From Arminella tubonensis (GTDB lineage: Bacteria > Pseudomonadota > Alphaproteobacteria > Rhizobiales > Rhizobiaceae), in NCBI RefSeq assembly GCF_003240585.1, contig NZ_PCDP01000075.1, positions 1 through 62,278 on the forward strand: 62,278 bases of DNA, read 5' to 3'. The translations under genes were made by a program, and so were the position numbers. Below the pieces are notes generated by a model. That model was not told the origin of the DNA, did not search any database, and was given only the letters and a program-made list of their open reading frames with translations. Within the stretch, counting starts at the first letter, position 1. Every line of letters starts with the position of its first letter. Shown in pieces: positions 52,383 to 61,822 of this stretch.

Positions 52383-53392
52383 TTCGAGCTCATCGTCTTG
52401 ATCCGCCGCACGATGATCGGGATGGCGATGGTGATGATCAGAAGCAGGCCGATGAAGATCGACATGACGATACCGGGCACATTGAGCAGGCCGAGCCCGA
52501 AGGTGACAAGACCCATGACGAAGGCAGCGATGACCACCCCACCGATGGTGCCCGAGCCGCCGAGGATCGAGACGCCGCCAAGAACGACCATGGTCACGAC
52601 CTCGAGCTCCCATCCCTGCGCGATGGAGGGGCGGGTGGACCCGAGCCGGGAGGTCAGGCAAACGGAGGCAATGCCGCTCATCAACCCCGTGAGCAGGAAA
52701 AGGATGAATTTCACGCGCTCGACCGGGATGCCGGAGAAGCGGGCGGCGAAATCATTGTTGCCGATCGTGTAGACCTGCCGGCCAAAATTCGTCGCATGCA
52801 GCAGGATCGCGAAGACAACGGCAAGGACCACGAACAGCACGAACTCGAAGGTGAATACCCAGACGACATAACCCTGGCCGAAGAAGGCGAAATCCGCGGG
52901 ATAATTGCCGTAGGCCTGGTCACCGAGGGCGATATAGGAAATGCCGCGAAACAGGCTCATCGTCCCGATGGTGACGACGATGGAGGGCAGTTTCAGCACG
53001 GAAACAAGCAAGCCGTTGAATAGCCCGCAGAGGAGGCCGACACAGAGACCGATGGCGACGAGACCCACCGTGTCGACGCCGGCCTGCGCCGCCGCCCCCA
53101 TCGCCGTCGAGGCGAGCGCGATGATGGCTGCAACCGATAGATCAATCTCGCCGGCGATGATCAGGAGCGCCATGGCAAAGGCAATCATCGCTTTTTCGGT
53201 GAAGTTGTAGGTGGCGTCCGACAGGTTCCAGACGTCGAGGAAATAGGGCGAAGCAATTGAATTGAAAACGAATATCAGGATTGCGACGCCAAGCAGCAGC
53301 ACCTCCCAGCTTGCAAGCGTGCGCGTGAACGGCGTCCCCAGCCGATCCGGGATGATGCGCTTTTCATGGTGGGTCGCCGGAACGGTGCTCAT
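52379..53392 (-). CDS. rhaQ: rhamnose ABC transporter permease RhaQ
   Basis: 337-residue CUT2 permease with about nine membrane segments; AMALLIIAGEIDLSVAAIIA and VVLGGVSILGGSGTIGGVV are the family landmarks. Second of the two rhamnose permeases; overlaps rhaP by ATGA and rhaU by 4 bases. Confidence 0.9.
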   Translation of the reverse strand: MSTVPATHHEKRIIPDRLGTPFTRTLASWEVLLLGVAILIFVFNSIASPYFLDVWNLSDATYNFTEKAMIAFAMALLIIAGEIDLSVAAIIALASTAMGAAAQAGVDTVGLVAIGLCVGLLCGLFNGLLVSVLKLPSIVVTIGTMSLFRGISYIALGDQAYGNYPADFAFFGQGYVVWVFTFEFVLFVVLAVVFAILLHATNFGRQVYTIGNNDFAARFSGIPVERVKFILFLLTGLMSGIASVCLTSRLGSTRPSIAQGWELEVVTMVVLGGVSILGGSGTIGGVVIAAFVMGLVTFGLGLLNVPGIVMSIFIGLLLIITIAIPIIVRRIKTMSSK

Positions 53393-54393
53393 GCCGTTGC
53401 CTCCTTGCCAATCGTCTCCTTGGCAGCCTGATCCCTGAGAATGATGCGGCCGCGATTGCGTTCGCGCCGCGCATTGAAGACGACGGCGAGAATAATGACC
53501 GTGCCTGAAATGGCCATTTGCGTGAACGGTGAAATGCCGATCACTGGAAGTGCATTTTTGATCACCCCAAGGAAGAGGGCGCCGAGAACGGTACCTGCAA
53601 CAGAGCCGACGCCGCCGGCAATCGAAATGCCGCCAATGACGCAGGCCGCGACGCTATCGAGCTCGAAGCCGTTGGCGATGTCGACATAGGCGACGGCGTA
53701 GCGCGACACCCAGAGATAGCCGCAGAGGCCCGCAAGCGCGCCGGAAAGCACGAAGGCGAGAAACTTGGTCCAGCCGACATCGACGCCGGCATAGACCGCC
53801 GCGACGGGATTGCCGCCCGCCGCGTAGGTCGCGCGGCCGAAGGGCGTATGCCTCAACACAAGATAGATCAGCAGCACGATCACGATGCCGACCCATGCAA
53901 GAACCGGCAGGCCGAGAACGACAGTGCGCGGCACATCCAGGAAAGTCTCGGTCATCTGATGGGCGTTGACCCAGGCGCCGCCGGAAAGAACGAAAGCCAT
54001 GCCACGATAGATCGTCAGCGTGCCGAGCGTCACCACAATCGGCGGCATTTCCAGCGCCCAGACCAGGTAGCCGTTGATTGCACCAAGAAAGGCCCCGATG
54101 GCGATTGCAGCGACGACGAGGAAGATCAGCGGCAGGCCGGGAAATGCGGCGTTCATCATGGCAATGGCCATGCCGGTGAAGGCAAGGTTTGCGGCCACCG
54201 AAAGGTCGATCGACTTTGTCAGGATAACAGTGGTTTGCGCCAGCGCCAGGATGATCAGGATCGATGTGTCGTTGAAGATGTTGACGAGGTTGGCCGGCTC
54301 GGCAAAGCCTGTTGCACGCGTCGCGAAACCTGCGATCATCGCAATGATGATGGCGAGAAGCAGCGTTTCGCGTTTTTTCAAGAGACGTAGCAT
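53389..54393 (-). CDS. rhaP: rhamnose ABC transporter permease RhaP
   Basis: 334-residue CUT2 permease. I chose the ATG at 54393 because AGGAG, placed in the end of rhaT, lies 7 bases before it; an ATG at 54411 is also in frame. Landmarks: TVILTKSIDLSVAANLAFTG and ACVIGGISIAGGVGSVAGTV. Forms the channel with RhaQ. Confidence 0.9.
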   Translation of the reverse strand: MLRLLKKRETLLLAIIIAMIAGFATRATGFAEPANLVNIFNDTSILIILALAQTTVILTKSIDLSVAANLAFTGMAIAMMNAAFPGLPLIFLVVAAIAIGAFLGAINGYLVWALEMPPIVVTLGTLTIYRGMAFVLSGGAWVNAHQMTETFLDVPRTVVLGLPVLAWVGIVIVLLIYLVLRHTPFGRATYAAGGNPVAAVYAGVDVGWTKFLAFVLSGALAGLCGYLWVSRYAVAYVDIANGFELDSVAACVIGGISIAGGVGSVAGTVLGALFLGVIKNALPVIGISPFTQMAISGTVIILAVVFNARRERNRGRIILRDQAAKETIGKEATA

Positions 54394-54403
54394 GCGGCTG
54401 CTC

Positions 54404-55939
54404 CTATGCATTGCCCGTGGCGGCACGAACCAGCGTTTCCGGCGCCAGCGCTGCGCGCTCGAACAATCCTACCGATAGACCTTCCTTCATCACCAGCACA
54501 CGGTCGGACATGCCGATGATCTCGGGGAGTTCGGAAGAAATCATGATGATCGAGAGGCCCTCGGCGGCCAGCTCGCCGATGAAGGCGTGAACGGCCGCCT
54601 TGGAGCCGATGTCGATGCCTTTGGTCGGCTCATCGAGAATGATGACCTTCGGCTGCGTCGCCAGCCATTTGCCGATCACCACCTTCTGCTGGTTGCCGCC
54701 CGAAAGGGTGCCGACCGGGACGGACAGGGATGCGGCGCGCAGATCGAGCCGCTCGGCATATTTGCGTGCCAGCGCCAGTTCGTTGGCAGCCTTCAGGAAG
54801 CCGCGACGGGAGGTGCGCAGCAGCGAGGGCAGCGACATGTTCTGATAGATCGGCATCGGCAGCGCCAGACCATGGCGGCCGCGCTCTTCCGGCACGTAGA
54901 CGATGCCGGCGCGGATGGCGTCCTGTGGAGAGTGGATCTGGATTTCGCGTCCTTCGAGTGTCAGCCGGCCGGAAAGCGGACGGGTGATGCCAAATAGCGA
55001 CTGGCAAAGTTCTGACCGTCCGGCGCCGATCAGGCCATAGACGCCGAGAATCTCGCCGCGGTTGAGCTTGAAGGAAATGTCGCGGAATTCGGTTCGGTGG
55101 CAGTATTTTTCGACATTGAGCACGGTGTCGCCGATTGCGACTGTTACCTTCGGGAACACGTCCTTGACGTCGCGCCCGACCATCATGCGGACGATCTCAT
55201 CCTGCGGCGTCTCCTTGAGGCGTCCGTGCCCCACATCGCGGCCATCTCGGAAGACGGAGAAGTTGTCGGCGATTTCATAGACTTCGTCGAACTTGTGGCT
55301 GATGAAAAGGATCGCCTTGCCCTTTGCCTTCAGTCCCTCGACGATGCGAAAAAGATCGTCGATCTCCTTGCGCGAGAGCGCGGCGGTGGGCTCGTCCATA
55401 ATGACGATGCGCGCCTCGATCGACAATGCGCGGGCGATGGCCACCAGATGGCGCTGGGCAATGGAGAGATCCTTCAGGCGCGTCGTCGGGTCGATCGTGC
55501 TTTCGAGCGATTCCAGCAGGGCTCTCGCCCGGCCGTTCATCGTCTTCCAGTCTATCGTTCGCCAAGCGGTGCGCGGCGCATGACCCAGAAAGATGTTCTC
55601 GGCAACCGTCAGTTCGTCGAAGAGCACGGTTTCCTGATGGATGGCGGTCACGCCGGCGTCGATGGCAGCCTGTGCGCTTGAGAAGGTGATCGGTTTGCCG
55701 TCGACGAGGATTTCGCCTTCGTTCGGGCGGTAGATGCCGGTCAGGATCTTGACGAGAGTGGATTTCCCGGCACCGTTTTCACCGATCAGCGCGGTGACTT
55801 TGCCCGGGTAGAGCGAGATGCTGACATTGTCGAGCGCCTTCACTCCGGGGAATATCTGCGAAATGCCGCGCATTTCCAGAATGGCCGTTTCGGCAGCAGG
55901 CGGGGCATCCGCGACGGAATGTTGAACGGCGGTGGTCAT
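54404..55939 (-). CDS. rhaT: rhamnose ABC transporter ATP-binding protein RhaT
   Basis: 511-residue double ATPase of the RbsA type: first half Walker A GENGAGKST, Walker B IVIMDEPTAALS, H-loop FISHKFDEVYE; second half GLIGAGRSELCQ, signature LSGGNQQKV, Walker B VIILDEPTKGIDIG. I prefer the ATG at 55939 over a GTG two codons upstream. Not to be confused with the unrelated E. coli RhaT symporter; the name follows the R. leguminosarum locus. Confidence 0.9.
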   Translation of the reverse strand: MTTAVQHSVADAPPAAETAILEMRGISQIFPGVKALDNVSISLYPGKVTALIGENGAGKSTLVKILTGIYRPNEGEILVDGKPITFSSAQAAIDAGVTAIHQETVLFDELTVAENIFLGHAPRTAWRTIDWKTMNGRARALLESLESTIDPTTRLKDLSIAQRHLVAIARALSIEARIVIMDEPTAALSRKEIDDLFRIVEGLKAKGKAILFISHKFDEVYEIADNFSVFRDGRDVGHGRLKETPQDEIVRMMVGRDVKDVFPKVTVAIGDTVLNVEKYCHRTEFRDISFKLNRGEILGVYGLIGAGRSELCQSLFGITRPLSGRLTLEGREIQIHSPQDAIRAGIVYVPEERGRHGLALPMPIYQNMSLPSLLRTSRRGFLKAANELALARKYAERLDLRAASLSVPVGTLSGGNQQKVVIGKWLATQPKVIILDEPTKGIDIGSKAAVHAFIGELAAEGLSIIMISSELPEIIGMSDRVLVMKEGLSVGLFERAALAPETLVRAATGNA

Positions 55940-56015
55940 CAGCACTTTACCGGCTATCGATTTCTGTCCCGGCGGCGCAAGCCGCCGGGTAGTGATGCGA
56001 TTTCGAACTTAAGGA

Positions 56016-57011
56016 TCAGAATACCTTGGAGAACTGATCGATGTTCGAAGCATTGTAGATGAACGGGTCGGCCATCGCGGCTTCGCCGTTGGCGCCGACC
56101 TTGATCGTGCCCATGCGGCCGGCTTTGATTTCGCTGCCCGGCTTGCCGTCGGTTTCACCCTTGACGATGCGGTAGGCGATTTGGATCGTCGAGTAGCCAA
56201 GGTCGATCGGATTCCAGATCGCGAATTCCTTCGTCGCGCCGGACTTGATCGCGCCGGCCATTTCAGACGGCAGGCCGAGACCGGTCACGTAGACCTTGCC
56301 GATCTTGCCAGCATCCTTGACCGCCTGCGAGGCCGCGAGAACGCCAACGGTCGTCGGAGCGACAATGACCTTGACTTCCGGATGCGAGGTCAGGATGCCC
56401 TGGGCTTCGCGGTAGCTCTTGTCCGAAAGGTCGTCGCCATAGACCGTCGTGACGAGATTGAGGCCTGGAAAGTCCTTCATCTGCTTCTTCATTTCGCCAA
56501 TCCAGACGTTCTGGTTGGTCGACGTGGTCGTAGCCGACAGGATGGCGAAGTCGCCCTTGCCACCATCGAGGTGATCCTTGACCAGCGTCAGGCACATCTT
56601 GCCGATGAGCTCGTTGGACGACGGGTTGAGCTGTAGGATACGGCCGGCAGGCGCGACGCCCGAGTCAAACGAGATCACCTTGATGCCGCGCTGCGTTGCC
56701 TTCTTCAGGGCAGGAACGACGGCGTCGGGGTCGTTGGCCGAGATCGCGATGGCGTCGACGCCCTGGGCGATCAGCGAGTTGATGACCTCGATCTGGCCTT
56801 CAGCGGTCGTGGTCGTCGGGCCGGTATAAATCACCTTCACGCCGCCGAGATCCTTGGCGGCCTCTTCCGCGCCCTTGTTGGCGGCTTCGAAGAAGCCGTT
56901 GCCGAGCGATTTGACGACGAGACCGATCTTGATGTCCTTGGCACTTGCCGTGCCTGCCATCAGCGCTGCGGCCAGCGCTACGCCGATTGCCAGTTTCTTT
57001 GCAATATTCAT
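56016..57011 (-). CDS. rhaS: rhamnose ABC transporter substrate-binding protein RhaS
   Basis: 331-residue periplasmic sugar-binding protein. The start MNIAKKLAIG at 57011 is favoured because GGGAGG lies 6 bases upstream; an ATG two codons earlier abuts that site. The signal peptide ends GTASA. The mature protein shows IKIGLVVKSLGNGFFEAAN, VDAIAISANDPDAVVPALKK and KVYVTGLGLPSEMAGAI. First transporter gene after rhaR. The name refers to the R. leguminosarum locus, not the E. coli AraC-type RhaS. Confidence 0.9.
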   Translation of the reverse strand: MNIAKKLAIGVALAAALMAGTASAKDIKIGLVVKSLGNGFFEAANKGAEEAAKDLGGVKVIYTGPTTTTAEGQIEVINSLIAQGVDAIAISANDPDAVVPALKKATQRGIKVISFDSGVAPAGRILQLNPSSNELIGKMCLTLVKDHLDGGKGDFAILSATTTSTNQNVWIGEMKKQMKDFPGLNLVTTVYGDDLSDKSYREAQGILTSHPEVKVIVAPTTVGVLAASQAVKDAGKIGKVYVTGLGLPSEMAGAIKSGATKEFAIWNPIDLGYSTIQIAYRIVKGETDGKPGSEIKAGRMGTIKVGANGEAAMADPFIYNASNIDQFSKVF

Positions 57012-57060
57012 GTTCATCCTCCCACGTTGATAAGACTTAACCACGCCTCTCCGGTGCGCC

Positions 57061-57873
57061 TCACGCAACCGACGATGCATCCTCCTTGCCCGACTGCGCC
57101 GCCACACTCGCGATCACGAGCACAACGCCTGCGTCTTCGATCATTCTGACGGACTCCTCCGGGATTCCGTCGTCTGTAATGATGGTTGTCACCCGATCGA
57201 GCGGGCAGAGTATGAGGCTCGATCGCCGGTGAAACTTGCTGCTGTCGACCATCACCACAAGTTCGTCGGCCTGGTGCATCAGCTTTTGCTCGCTCTGGAT
57301 AATGAGCGCGTCAGCTTCCATGATGCCGAGTGGGCCTACGCCTTGTGCGCCGATGAACATGCGTCGCGCGTAGAAATTGCGGATGGTGTCATTATCGAAC
57401 GGAGACAGGATCAGGCTCTGTTCGCGATAGATAGCGCCGCCTGGAACGGTCACCGAATTCTTCGAATGCTTGACGAGATGTTCGGCAATCGCAAAGGAGT
57501 TGGTCATCACCTGCAACCGGTGAGCGGCCATGAAATGCACCATCTGGAACGTCGTCGTTCCACCATTGATGATGATCGCGTCACCTTGGGCGCAAAGCTC
57601 GACCGCCTGGCGTGCAATTGCGCGCTTCTTGTCGATGTTGACTGATTCTGAGACCCGAAAGGGCCGGCCGGCAAGATTGCCGAGCTGTGGTGGATGGACC
57701 GCTTCGGCGCCGCCACGCACGCGCCTGATCTTGCCCTGGACATGCAGCGCTGCGATGTCACGCCGGATCGTCGCCTCGGAAGCCTCGGTCAATTCAGAAA
57801 TATCCTGAACTGTCACGACGGACTTTTCCTGTACGGCGCTCAATATGATGCGATGGCGTTCGCGTTCGTGCAT
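57061..57873 (-). CDS. rhaR: DeoR-family regulator RhaR
   Basis: 270-residue repressor with an N-terminal winged helix (VQDISELTEASEATIRRDI, residues 22-40; IRRVRGGA) and a C-terminal ribose-phosphate-isomerase-like sensor domain (IINGGTTTFQMVHFM, IGAQGVGPLGIMEADALI). AGGAGGAG precedes the ATG. It heads the leftward rha operon and is divergent from rhaD, so it probably controls both transcripts from the shared 200-base region. Confidence 0.9.
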   Translation of the reverse strand: MHERERHRIILSAVQEKSVVTVQDISELTEASEATIRRDIAALHVQGKIRRVRGGAEAVHPPQLGNLAGRPFRVSESVNIDKKRAIARQAVELCAQGDAIIINGGTTTFQMVHFMAAHRLQVMTNSFAIAEHLVKHSKNSVTVPGGAIYREQSLILSPFDNDTIRNFYARRMFIGAQGVGPLGIMEADALIIQSEQKLMHQADELVVMVDSSKFHRRSSLILCPLDRVTTIITDDGIPEESVRMIEDAGVVLVIASVAAQSGKEDASSVA

Positions 57874-58073
57874 TGTCTCCTCCTGTCCCGTTTATTTCGT
57901 ATCCCTGTTCAGGTGTCAATCACAAACGATCAAAAACTTTCATACTGCGCTGCAACATAATCGATTATGAGCGTTTTCGATTGACAACATGACTTTCACT
58001 GAGCGATACCGTCCAGCAAAGGCCGTCGTCATTTCGGATGATGCGTCAAGAATATTTCGTATGGGAGGATGAC
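57874..58073. promoter_or_regulatory. divergent rhaR/rhaD control region with operator-like repeats
   Basis: The shared region contains a perfect 14-bp palindrome CATAATCGATTATG at 57956-57969. On either side are similar elements: TCAATCACAAAC and GATCAAAAAC to the left (about 57916-57938) and the inverted GTTTTCGATTGA to the right (about 57973-57984). These look like half-sites with a TCAATCGAAAA-type core. DeoR-family regulators often bind several such sites, so this is the likely RhaR target for both directions. Confidence 0.5.
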
Positions 58074-60170
58074 ATGGCGGCTGAAGTCCGGCTTCTGGAT
58101 AACCGTTGGGATGATCGCTACGCAGCAGGCCTGGATGAGCCCGGCAAGCTGCTTTATCGCTCGAATCTTCTTGGCGCAGATAAGCGCATCACCAATTACG
58201 GCGGCGGGAATACTTCGGCCAAGGTGATGGAAGCCGATCCGCTCACCGGTGAAAAGGTGAAGATTCTCTGGGTGAAGGGTTCGGGCGGCGACGTCGGCAC
58301 CATCAAGCTCGACGGCTTTGCGACGCTTTATCAGGAGAAGCTCGAGTCGCTGAAAGGCATCTACAAGGGTGTGGAAGATGAGGACCGCATGGTCGGCTTT
58401 CTTCCGCATTGCACCTTCAATCTGAACGGCCGCGCTGCCTCGATCGACACGCCGTTGCATGGTTTCGTTCCGTTCACGCATGTCGATCATATGCATCCGG
58501 ACGCAATCATCGCCATCGCAGCCTCGAAAAATTCGAAAGAGCTCACGCAGCAGATTTTCGGCGATGACATCGGATGGCTTCCCTGGCGCCGTCCCGGTTT
58601 TCAGCTCGGCCTCGACCTTGGCGCCTTCGTCAAGGATCACCCGAATGCCAAGGGCGTCGTGCTCGAAAGCCACGGCCTGTTTACCTGGGCAAACGACGCC
58701 AAGGTCTGTTACGAGTTGACGCTCGACATCATCAACAAGGCGATCCAGTGGTTTGCGGCCAAGACCGAAGGCAAGACGATCTTCGGCGGTGCCGCAGTCC
58801 AGAGCCTGCCGACAGCTGAACGCCGCGCCATCGCTGCGCGCCTGATGCCTGAAATCCGCGGTCGGATCGGCAAGGCGGAGCGCAAGCTCGGCCATTTCGA
58901 TGATCAGGACGCTGTTCTCGAATTCGTCAATTCGAAAAATCTGCAGCCGCTCGGCGCACTCGGCACCAGCTGCCCGGACCATTTCCTGCGCACCAAGATC
59001 CGACCGCTGCTCGTCGATTTCGATCCCGCCAAGCCGGATGTCGATGCTATCGTCGCCGGCCTTGACAAGGCGCTTGAGGATTACCGCGCCGACTATGCGC
59101 GCTACTACGACGACTGCAAGCATGACAACTCGCCAGCCATGCGCGATGCCAATCCGGTCATCTTCCTGGTTCCCGGCGTCGGCATGCTCTCGTTTGCTCG
59201 CGACAAGGCCACGGCCCGCATCGCCAGCGAGTTCTACGTCAACGCCATCAACGTCATGCGTGGCGCGTCGACCGTTTCCGAATATCAGGGTCTGCCCGAG
59301 CAGGAAGCATTCGACATCGAATACTGGCTTCTCGAGGAAGCAAAGCTTCAGCGCACGCCGAAGCCAAAGAGCCTTGCCGGCCGGGTTGCATTCGTCACCG
59401 GCGGTGCCGGCGGCATCGGGCGCGCGACGGCGGCGCGGCTGATCAAAGAGGGCGCCTGCGTGGTACTGGCTGACATCGACCAGACGGCGCTTGAAAGCAC
59501 TGAGGATGATTTCATCAAGACATACGGCGCGGATGCAGTGCGCAGCGTCAAGCTCGATGTGACCAAGGAAGACGCGGTGATCTCATCCTTTATCGAAGCC
59601 TGCGTCGAATTCGGCGGCATCGACATCCTGGTCTCGAACGCCGGCATTGCCTCGTCGGCGCCGATCGAGACCACCGAGCTTTCGATGTGGAACCGCAACA
59701 TGGATATCCTGGCAACGGGTTATTTCCTGGTGTCGCGCGAGGCGTTCCGGCTATTCCGCCGCCAGAATATCGGCGGCAATGTTGTCTTCGTCGCTTCGAA
59801 AAACGGGCTGGCGTCTTCGCCGAATGCCGCTGCCTATTGCACCGCCAAGGCCGCCGAGATCCATCTTGCCCGCTGCCTGGCGCTCGAAGGCGCGGAAGCC
59901 GGCATTCGGGTCAATACGGTCAATCCTGACGCCGTACTGCGCGGCTCGAAAATCTGGAACGGCGAATGGCGCGAGCAGCGGGCCGCCTCCTCGAAGATCG
60001 AGATCGATGATCTGGAGGAACATTACCGCAAGCGGTCGATGCTGAAGCTCAATGTCTTTCCGGAAGATATCGCCGAGGCGATCTACTTCCTGGCATCAGA
60101 CGTTTCCGCCAAGTCGACCGGCAACATCATCAATGTCGACGCCGGTAACGCGCAGAGCTTTACGCGCTGA
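58074..60170 (+). CDS. rhaD: bifunctional rhamnulose-1-phosphate aldolase / lactaldehyde dehydrogenase
   Basis: 698-residue fusion enzyme. I chose the ATG at 58074 because GGGAGGA lies 5 bases before it. Residues about 1-420 are a class II aldolase domain (NYGGGNTSAKVME, THVDHMHPDAII with metal histidines, ESHGLFTW). Residues about 435-698 are an SDR dehydrogenase (VTGGAGGIGRATAARL, VSNAGIA, YCTAKAAEIHLARC, VNVDAGNAQS). In this family the aldolase half cleaves rhamnulose-1-phosphate to DHAP and L-lactaldehyde, and the SDR half acts on lactaldehyde. The SDR catalytic motif reads Y-C-T-A-K. Divergent from rhaR, followed by rhaI. Confidence 0.93.
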   Translation: MAAEVRLLDNRWDDRYAAGLDEPGKLLYRSNLLGADKRITNYGGGNTSAKVMEADPLTGEKVKILWVKGSGGDVGTIKLDGFATLYQEKLESLKGIYKGVEDEDRMVGFLPHCTFNLNGRAASIDTPLHGFVPFTHVDHMHPDAIIAIAASKNSKELTQQIFGDDIGWLPWRRPGFQLGLDLGAFVKDHPNAKGVVLESHGLFTWANDAKVCYELTLDIINKAIQWFAAKTEGKTIFGGAAVQSLPTAERRAIAARLMPEIRGRIGKAERKLGHFDDQDAVLEFVNSKNLQPLGALGTSCPDHFLRTKIRPLLVDFDPAKPDVDAIVAGLDKALEDYRADYARYYDDCKHDNSPAMRDANPVIFLVPGVGMLSFARDKATARIASEFYVNAINVMRGASTVSEYQGLPEQEAFDIEYWLLEEAKLQRTPKPKSLAGRVAFVTGGAGGIGRATAARLIKEGACVVLADIDQTALESTEDDFIKTYGADAVRSVKLDVTKEDAVISSFIEACVEFGGIDILVSNAGIASSAPIETTELSMWNRNMDILATGYFLVSREAFRLFRRQNIGGNVVFVASKNGLASSPNAAAYCTAKAAEIHLARCLALEGAEAGIRVNTVNPDAVLRGSKIWNGEWREQRAASSKIEIDDLEEHYRKRSMLKLNVFPEDIAEAIYFLASDVSAKSTGNIINVDAGNAQSFTR

Positions 60171-60251
60171 TCCCACGGCTTCGGGGTTTGCGGTCGGTCC
60201 GGGAAGAGGCCGATCGCACCCTAAAATAACTGACCTTTTCGGGAGGAAATC

Positions 60252-61544
60252 ATGACCGATCTGAAAATCGCGTCCGATGTTGTGGCACAGGAAAACGATC
60301 GACGCGCCACCGCGCTCAAATCCGACTACGAGGCGCTCGGCAGCACGCTTGCTCGTCGCGGCGTCGACATCGAGGCGGTCACGAAGAAGGTTTCGGAGTT
60401 CTTTGTTGCCGTGCCGTCATGGGGCGTGGGGACTGGCGGCACACGTTTCGCCCGTTTTCCGGGCAGCGGCGAGCCGCGCGGCATCTTCGACAAGCTGGAC
60501 GATTGCTCGGTGATCAACCAGTTGACCCAAGCGACCCCGACCGTGTCGTTGCACATTCCGTGGGACAAGATGGACGCGAGAGAACTGAAGGCAAAAGGCG
60601 ATAGCCTCGGCCTCGGCTTCGACGCGATGAATTCCAATACCTTCTCTGACGCGCCGGGGCAGGCACATTCCTACAAATACGGTTCGCTGAGCCATGTCGA
60701 CGCTGCAACCCGTGCGCAAGCTGTGGAGCACAATATCGAGTGCATCGAGATCGGAAAGGCGCTTGGTTCAAAGGCGCTGACGGTCTGGATCGGCGACGGT
60801 TCCAACTTCCCCGGACAGAGCAATTTTACCAAGGCGTTCGAGCGCTATCTTGCGTCTATGGCAGACGTGTACAAAGCGCTGCCAGACGACTGGCGGATTT
60901 TTTCGGAACACAAGATGTACGAGCCGGCCTTCTATTCGACCATCGTGCAGGACTGGGGCACGAACTATCTGATCGCGCAGACGCTTGGTCCGAAAGCTTT
61001 CTGCCTTGTCGATCTCGGCCATCACGCGCCGAACACCAATATCGAGATGATCGTCGCGCGGCTGATCCAGTTCGAGAAGCTCGGAGGTTTCCATTTCAAC
61101 GATTCGAAGTATGGCGACGACGATCTGGATGCCGGCGCCATCGAGCCCTATCGTTTGTTCCTCGTCTTCAACGAGTTGGTCGATGCGGAATATCGCAGCG
61201 TCAAGGGCTTTCATCCGGCGCATATGATCGATCAGTCGCATAATGTCACCGACCCGATCGAAAGCCTGATCTCGAGCGCCAACGAAATTCGCCGTGCTTA
61301 CGCCCAGGCGTTGATCGTCGACCGCAAGGCGCTGTCGGGGTATCAGGACACGAACGACGCGTTGATGGCCTCGGAAACCTTGAAGCGCGCCTACCGCGCC
61401 GATGTCGAGCCAATTCTTGCCGAAGCCCGTCGTCGAGCCGGGGGCGCAATCGATCCGGTCGCGACCTATCGCGCCAGCGGATACCGCAAAAAGGTCTCCG
61501 CCGAGCGTCCGGCTTCCGCAGCAGGCAGCGGCGGCATTATCTGA
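60252..61544 (+). CDS. rhaI: L-rhamnose isomerase (rhizobial type)
   Basis: 430-residue TIM-barrel isomerase converting L-rhamnose to L-rhamnulose. It matches the rhizobial/Pseudomonas-type family rather than E. coli RhaA: VPSWGVGTGGTRFARFPG near residue 55, IFSEHKMYEPAFYST with a metal-ligand glutamate, LVDLGHHAPNTNIEM and GGFHFNDSKYGDDDL with metal-ligand aspartate and histidine, and GFHPAHMIDQSHN. GGGAGG lies 7 bases before the ATG. It is the second gene of the rightward rha operon, 81 bases behind rhaD. Confidence 0.93.
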   Translation: MTDLKIASDVVAQENDRRATALKSDYEALGSTLARRGVDIEAVTKKVSEFFVAVPSWGVGTGGTRFARFPGSGEPRGIFDKLDDCSVINQLTQATPTVSLHIPWDKMDARELKAKGDSLGLGFDAMNSNTFSDAPGQAHSYKYGSLSHVDAATRAQAVEHNIECIEIGKALGSKALTVWIGDGSNFPGQSNFTKAFERYLASMADVYKALPDDWRIFSEHKMYEPAFYSTIVQDWGTNYLIAQTLGPKAFCLVDLGHHAPNTNIEMIVARLIQFEKLGGFHFNDSKYGDDDLDAGAIEPYRLFLVFNELVDAEYRSVKGFHPAHMIDQSHNVTDPIESLISSANEIRRAYAQALIVDRKALSGYQDTNDALMASETLKRAYRADVEPILAEARRRAGGAIDPVATYRASGYRKKVSAERPASAAGSGGII

Positions 61545-61557
61545 AGACAAACAAAAA

Positions 61558-61577
61558 GGGCCGCTCGAAAGCGGCCC
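61558..61577 (-). terminator. intrinsic terminator (T-run on minus strand), also behind rhaI
   Basis: Perfect 8-bp stem GGGCCGCT / AGCGGCCC with CGAA loop. The T-run (TTTTT) is on the minus strand, so the site is a proper terminator for a leftward transcript, i.e. the 24-residue peptide gene at 61638-61712. On the plus strand the stem follows the rhaI stop by 13 bases and may stabilise or weakly terminate that message. Confidence 0.75.
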
Positions 61578-61637
61578 TCCATGAGTTTGGCCTTGTGAAA
61601 GACCCGGATCGTCTGTGCGACCCGCAGGAAGGTGGGT

Positions 61638-61712
61638 TCAGATCGAGGGCTGCCTCGTTCCCTTCACCACAATTCCCATGTCTATCACGAGTACCGAAAT
61701 CTCATTAGACAT
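61638..61712 (-). CDS. possible 24-residue peptide gene
   Basis: A very short frame with strong expression signals. AAGGAAGGTG lies 5 bases before the ATG at 61712; a TTGCAT / TATCTT pair with 16-base spacing lies about 40-65 bases upstream; and a textbook terminator follows 60 bases after the stop. The peptide reads MSNEISVLVIDMG then IVVKGTRQPSI: a hydrophobic middle and a basic C-terminus. It has no signal peptide and is too short for a domain. It could be a leader peptide, a peptide precursor or a small membrane-associated peptide. The IS5-family element begins about 110 bases upstream. Confidence 0.45.
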   Translation of the reverse strand: MSNEISVLVIDMGIVVKGTRQPSI

Positions 61713-61822
61713 TGGATCACCTTCCTTTCGTTCTGTTTCAGATGAGGTGAAGATAATCCGATTCTCTCTGCATGCAAGACCGGCGAAGAGAATTTGTAAC
61801 TTGCGGACGAGGGCATCTAACA

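Noticed and set aside
58029..59123. Minus-strand frame of 364 codons opposite rhaD
   Set aside because: Antisense shadow; the plus strand encodes clear aldolase motifs in the expected context.
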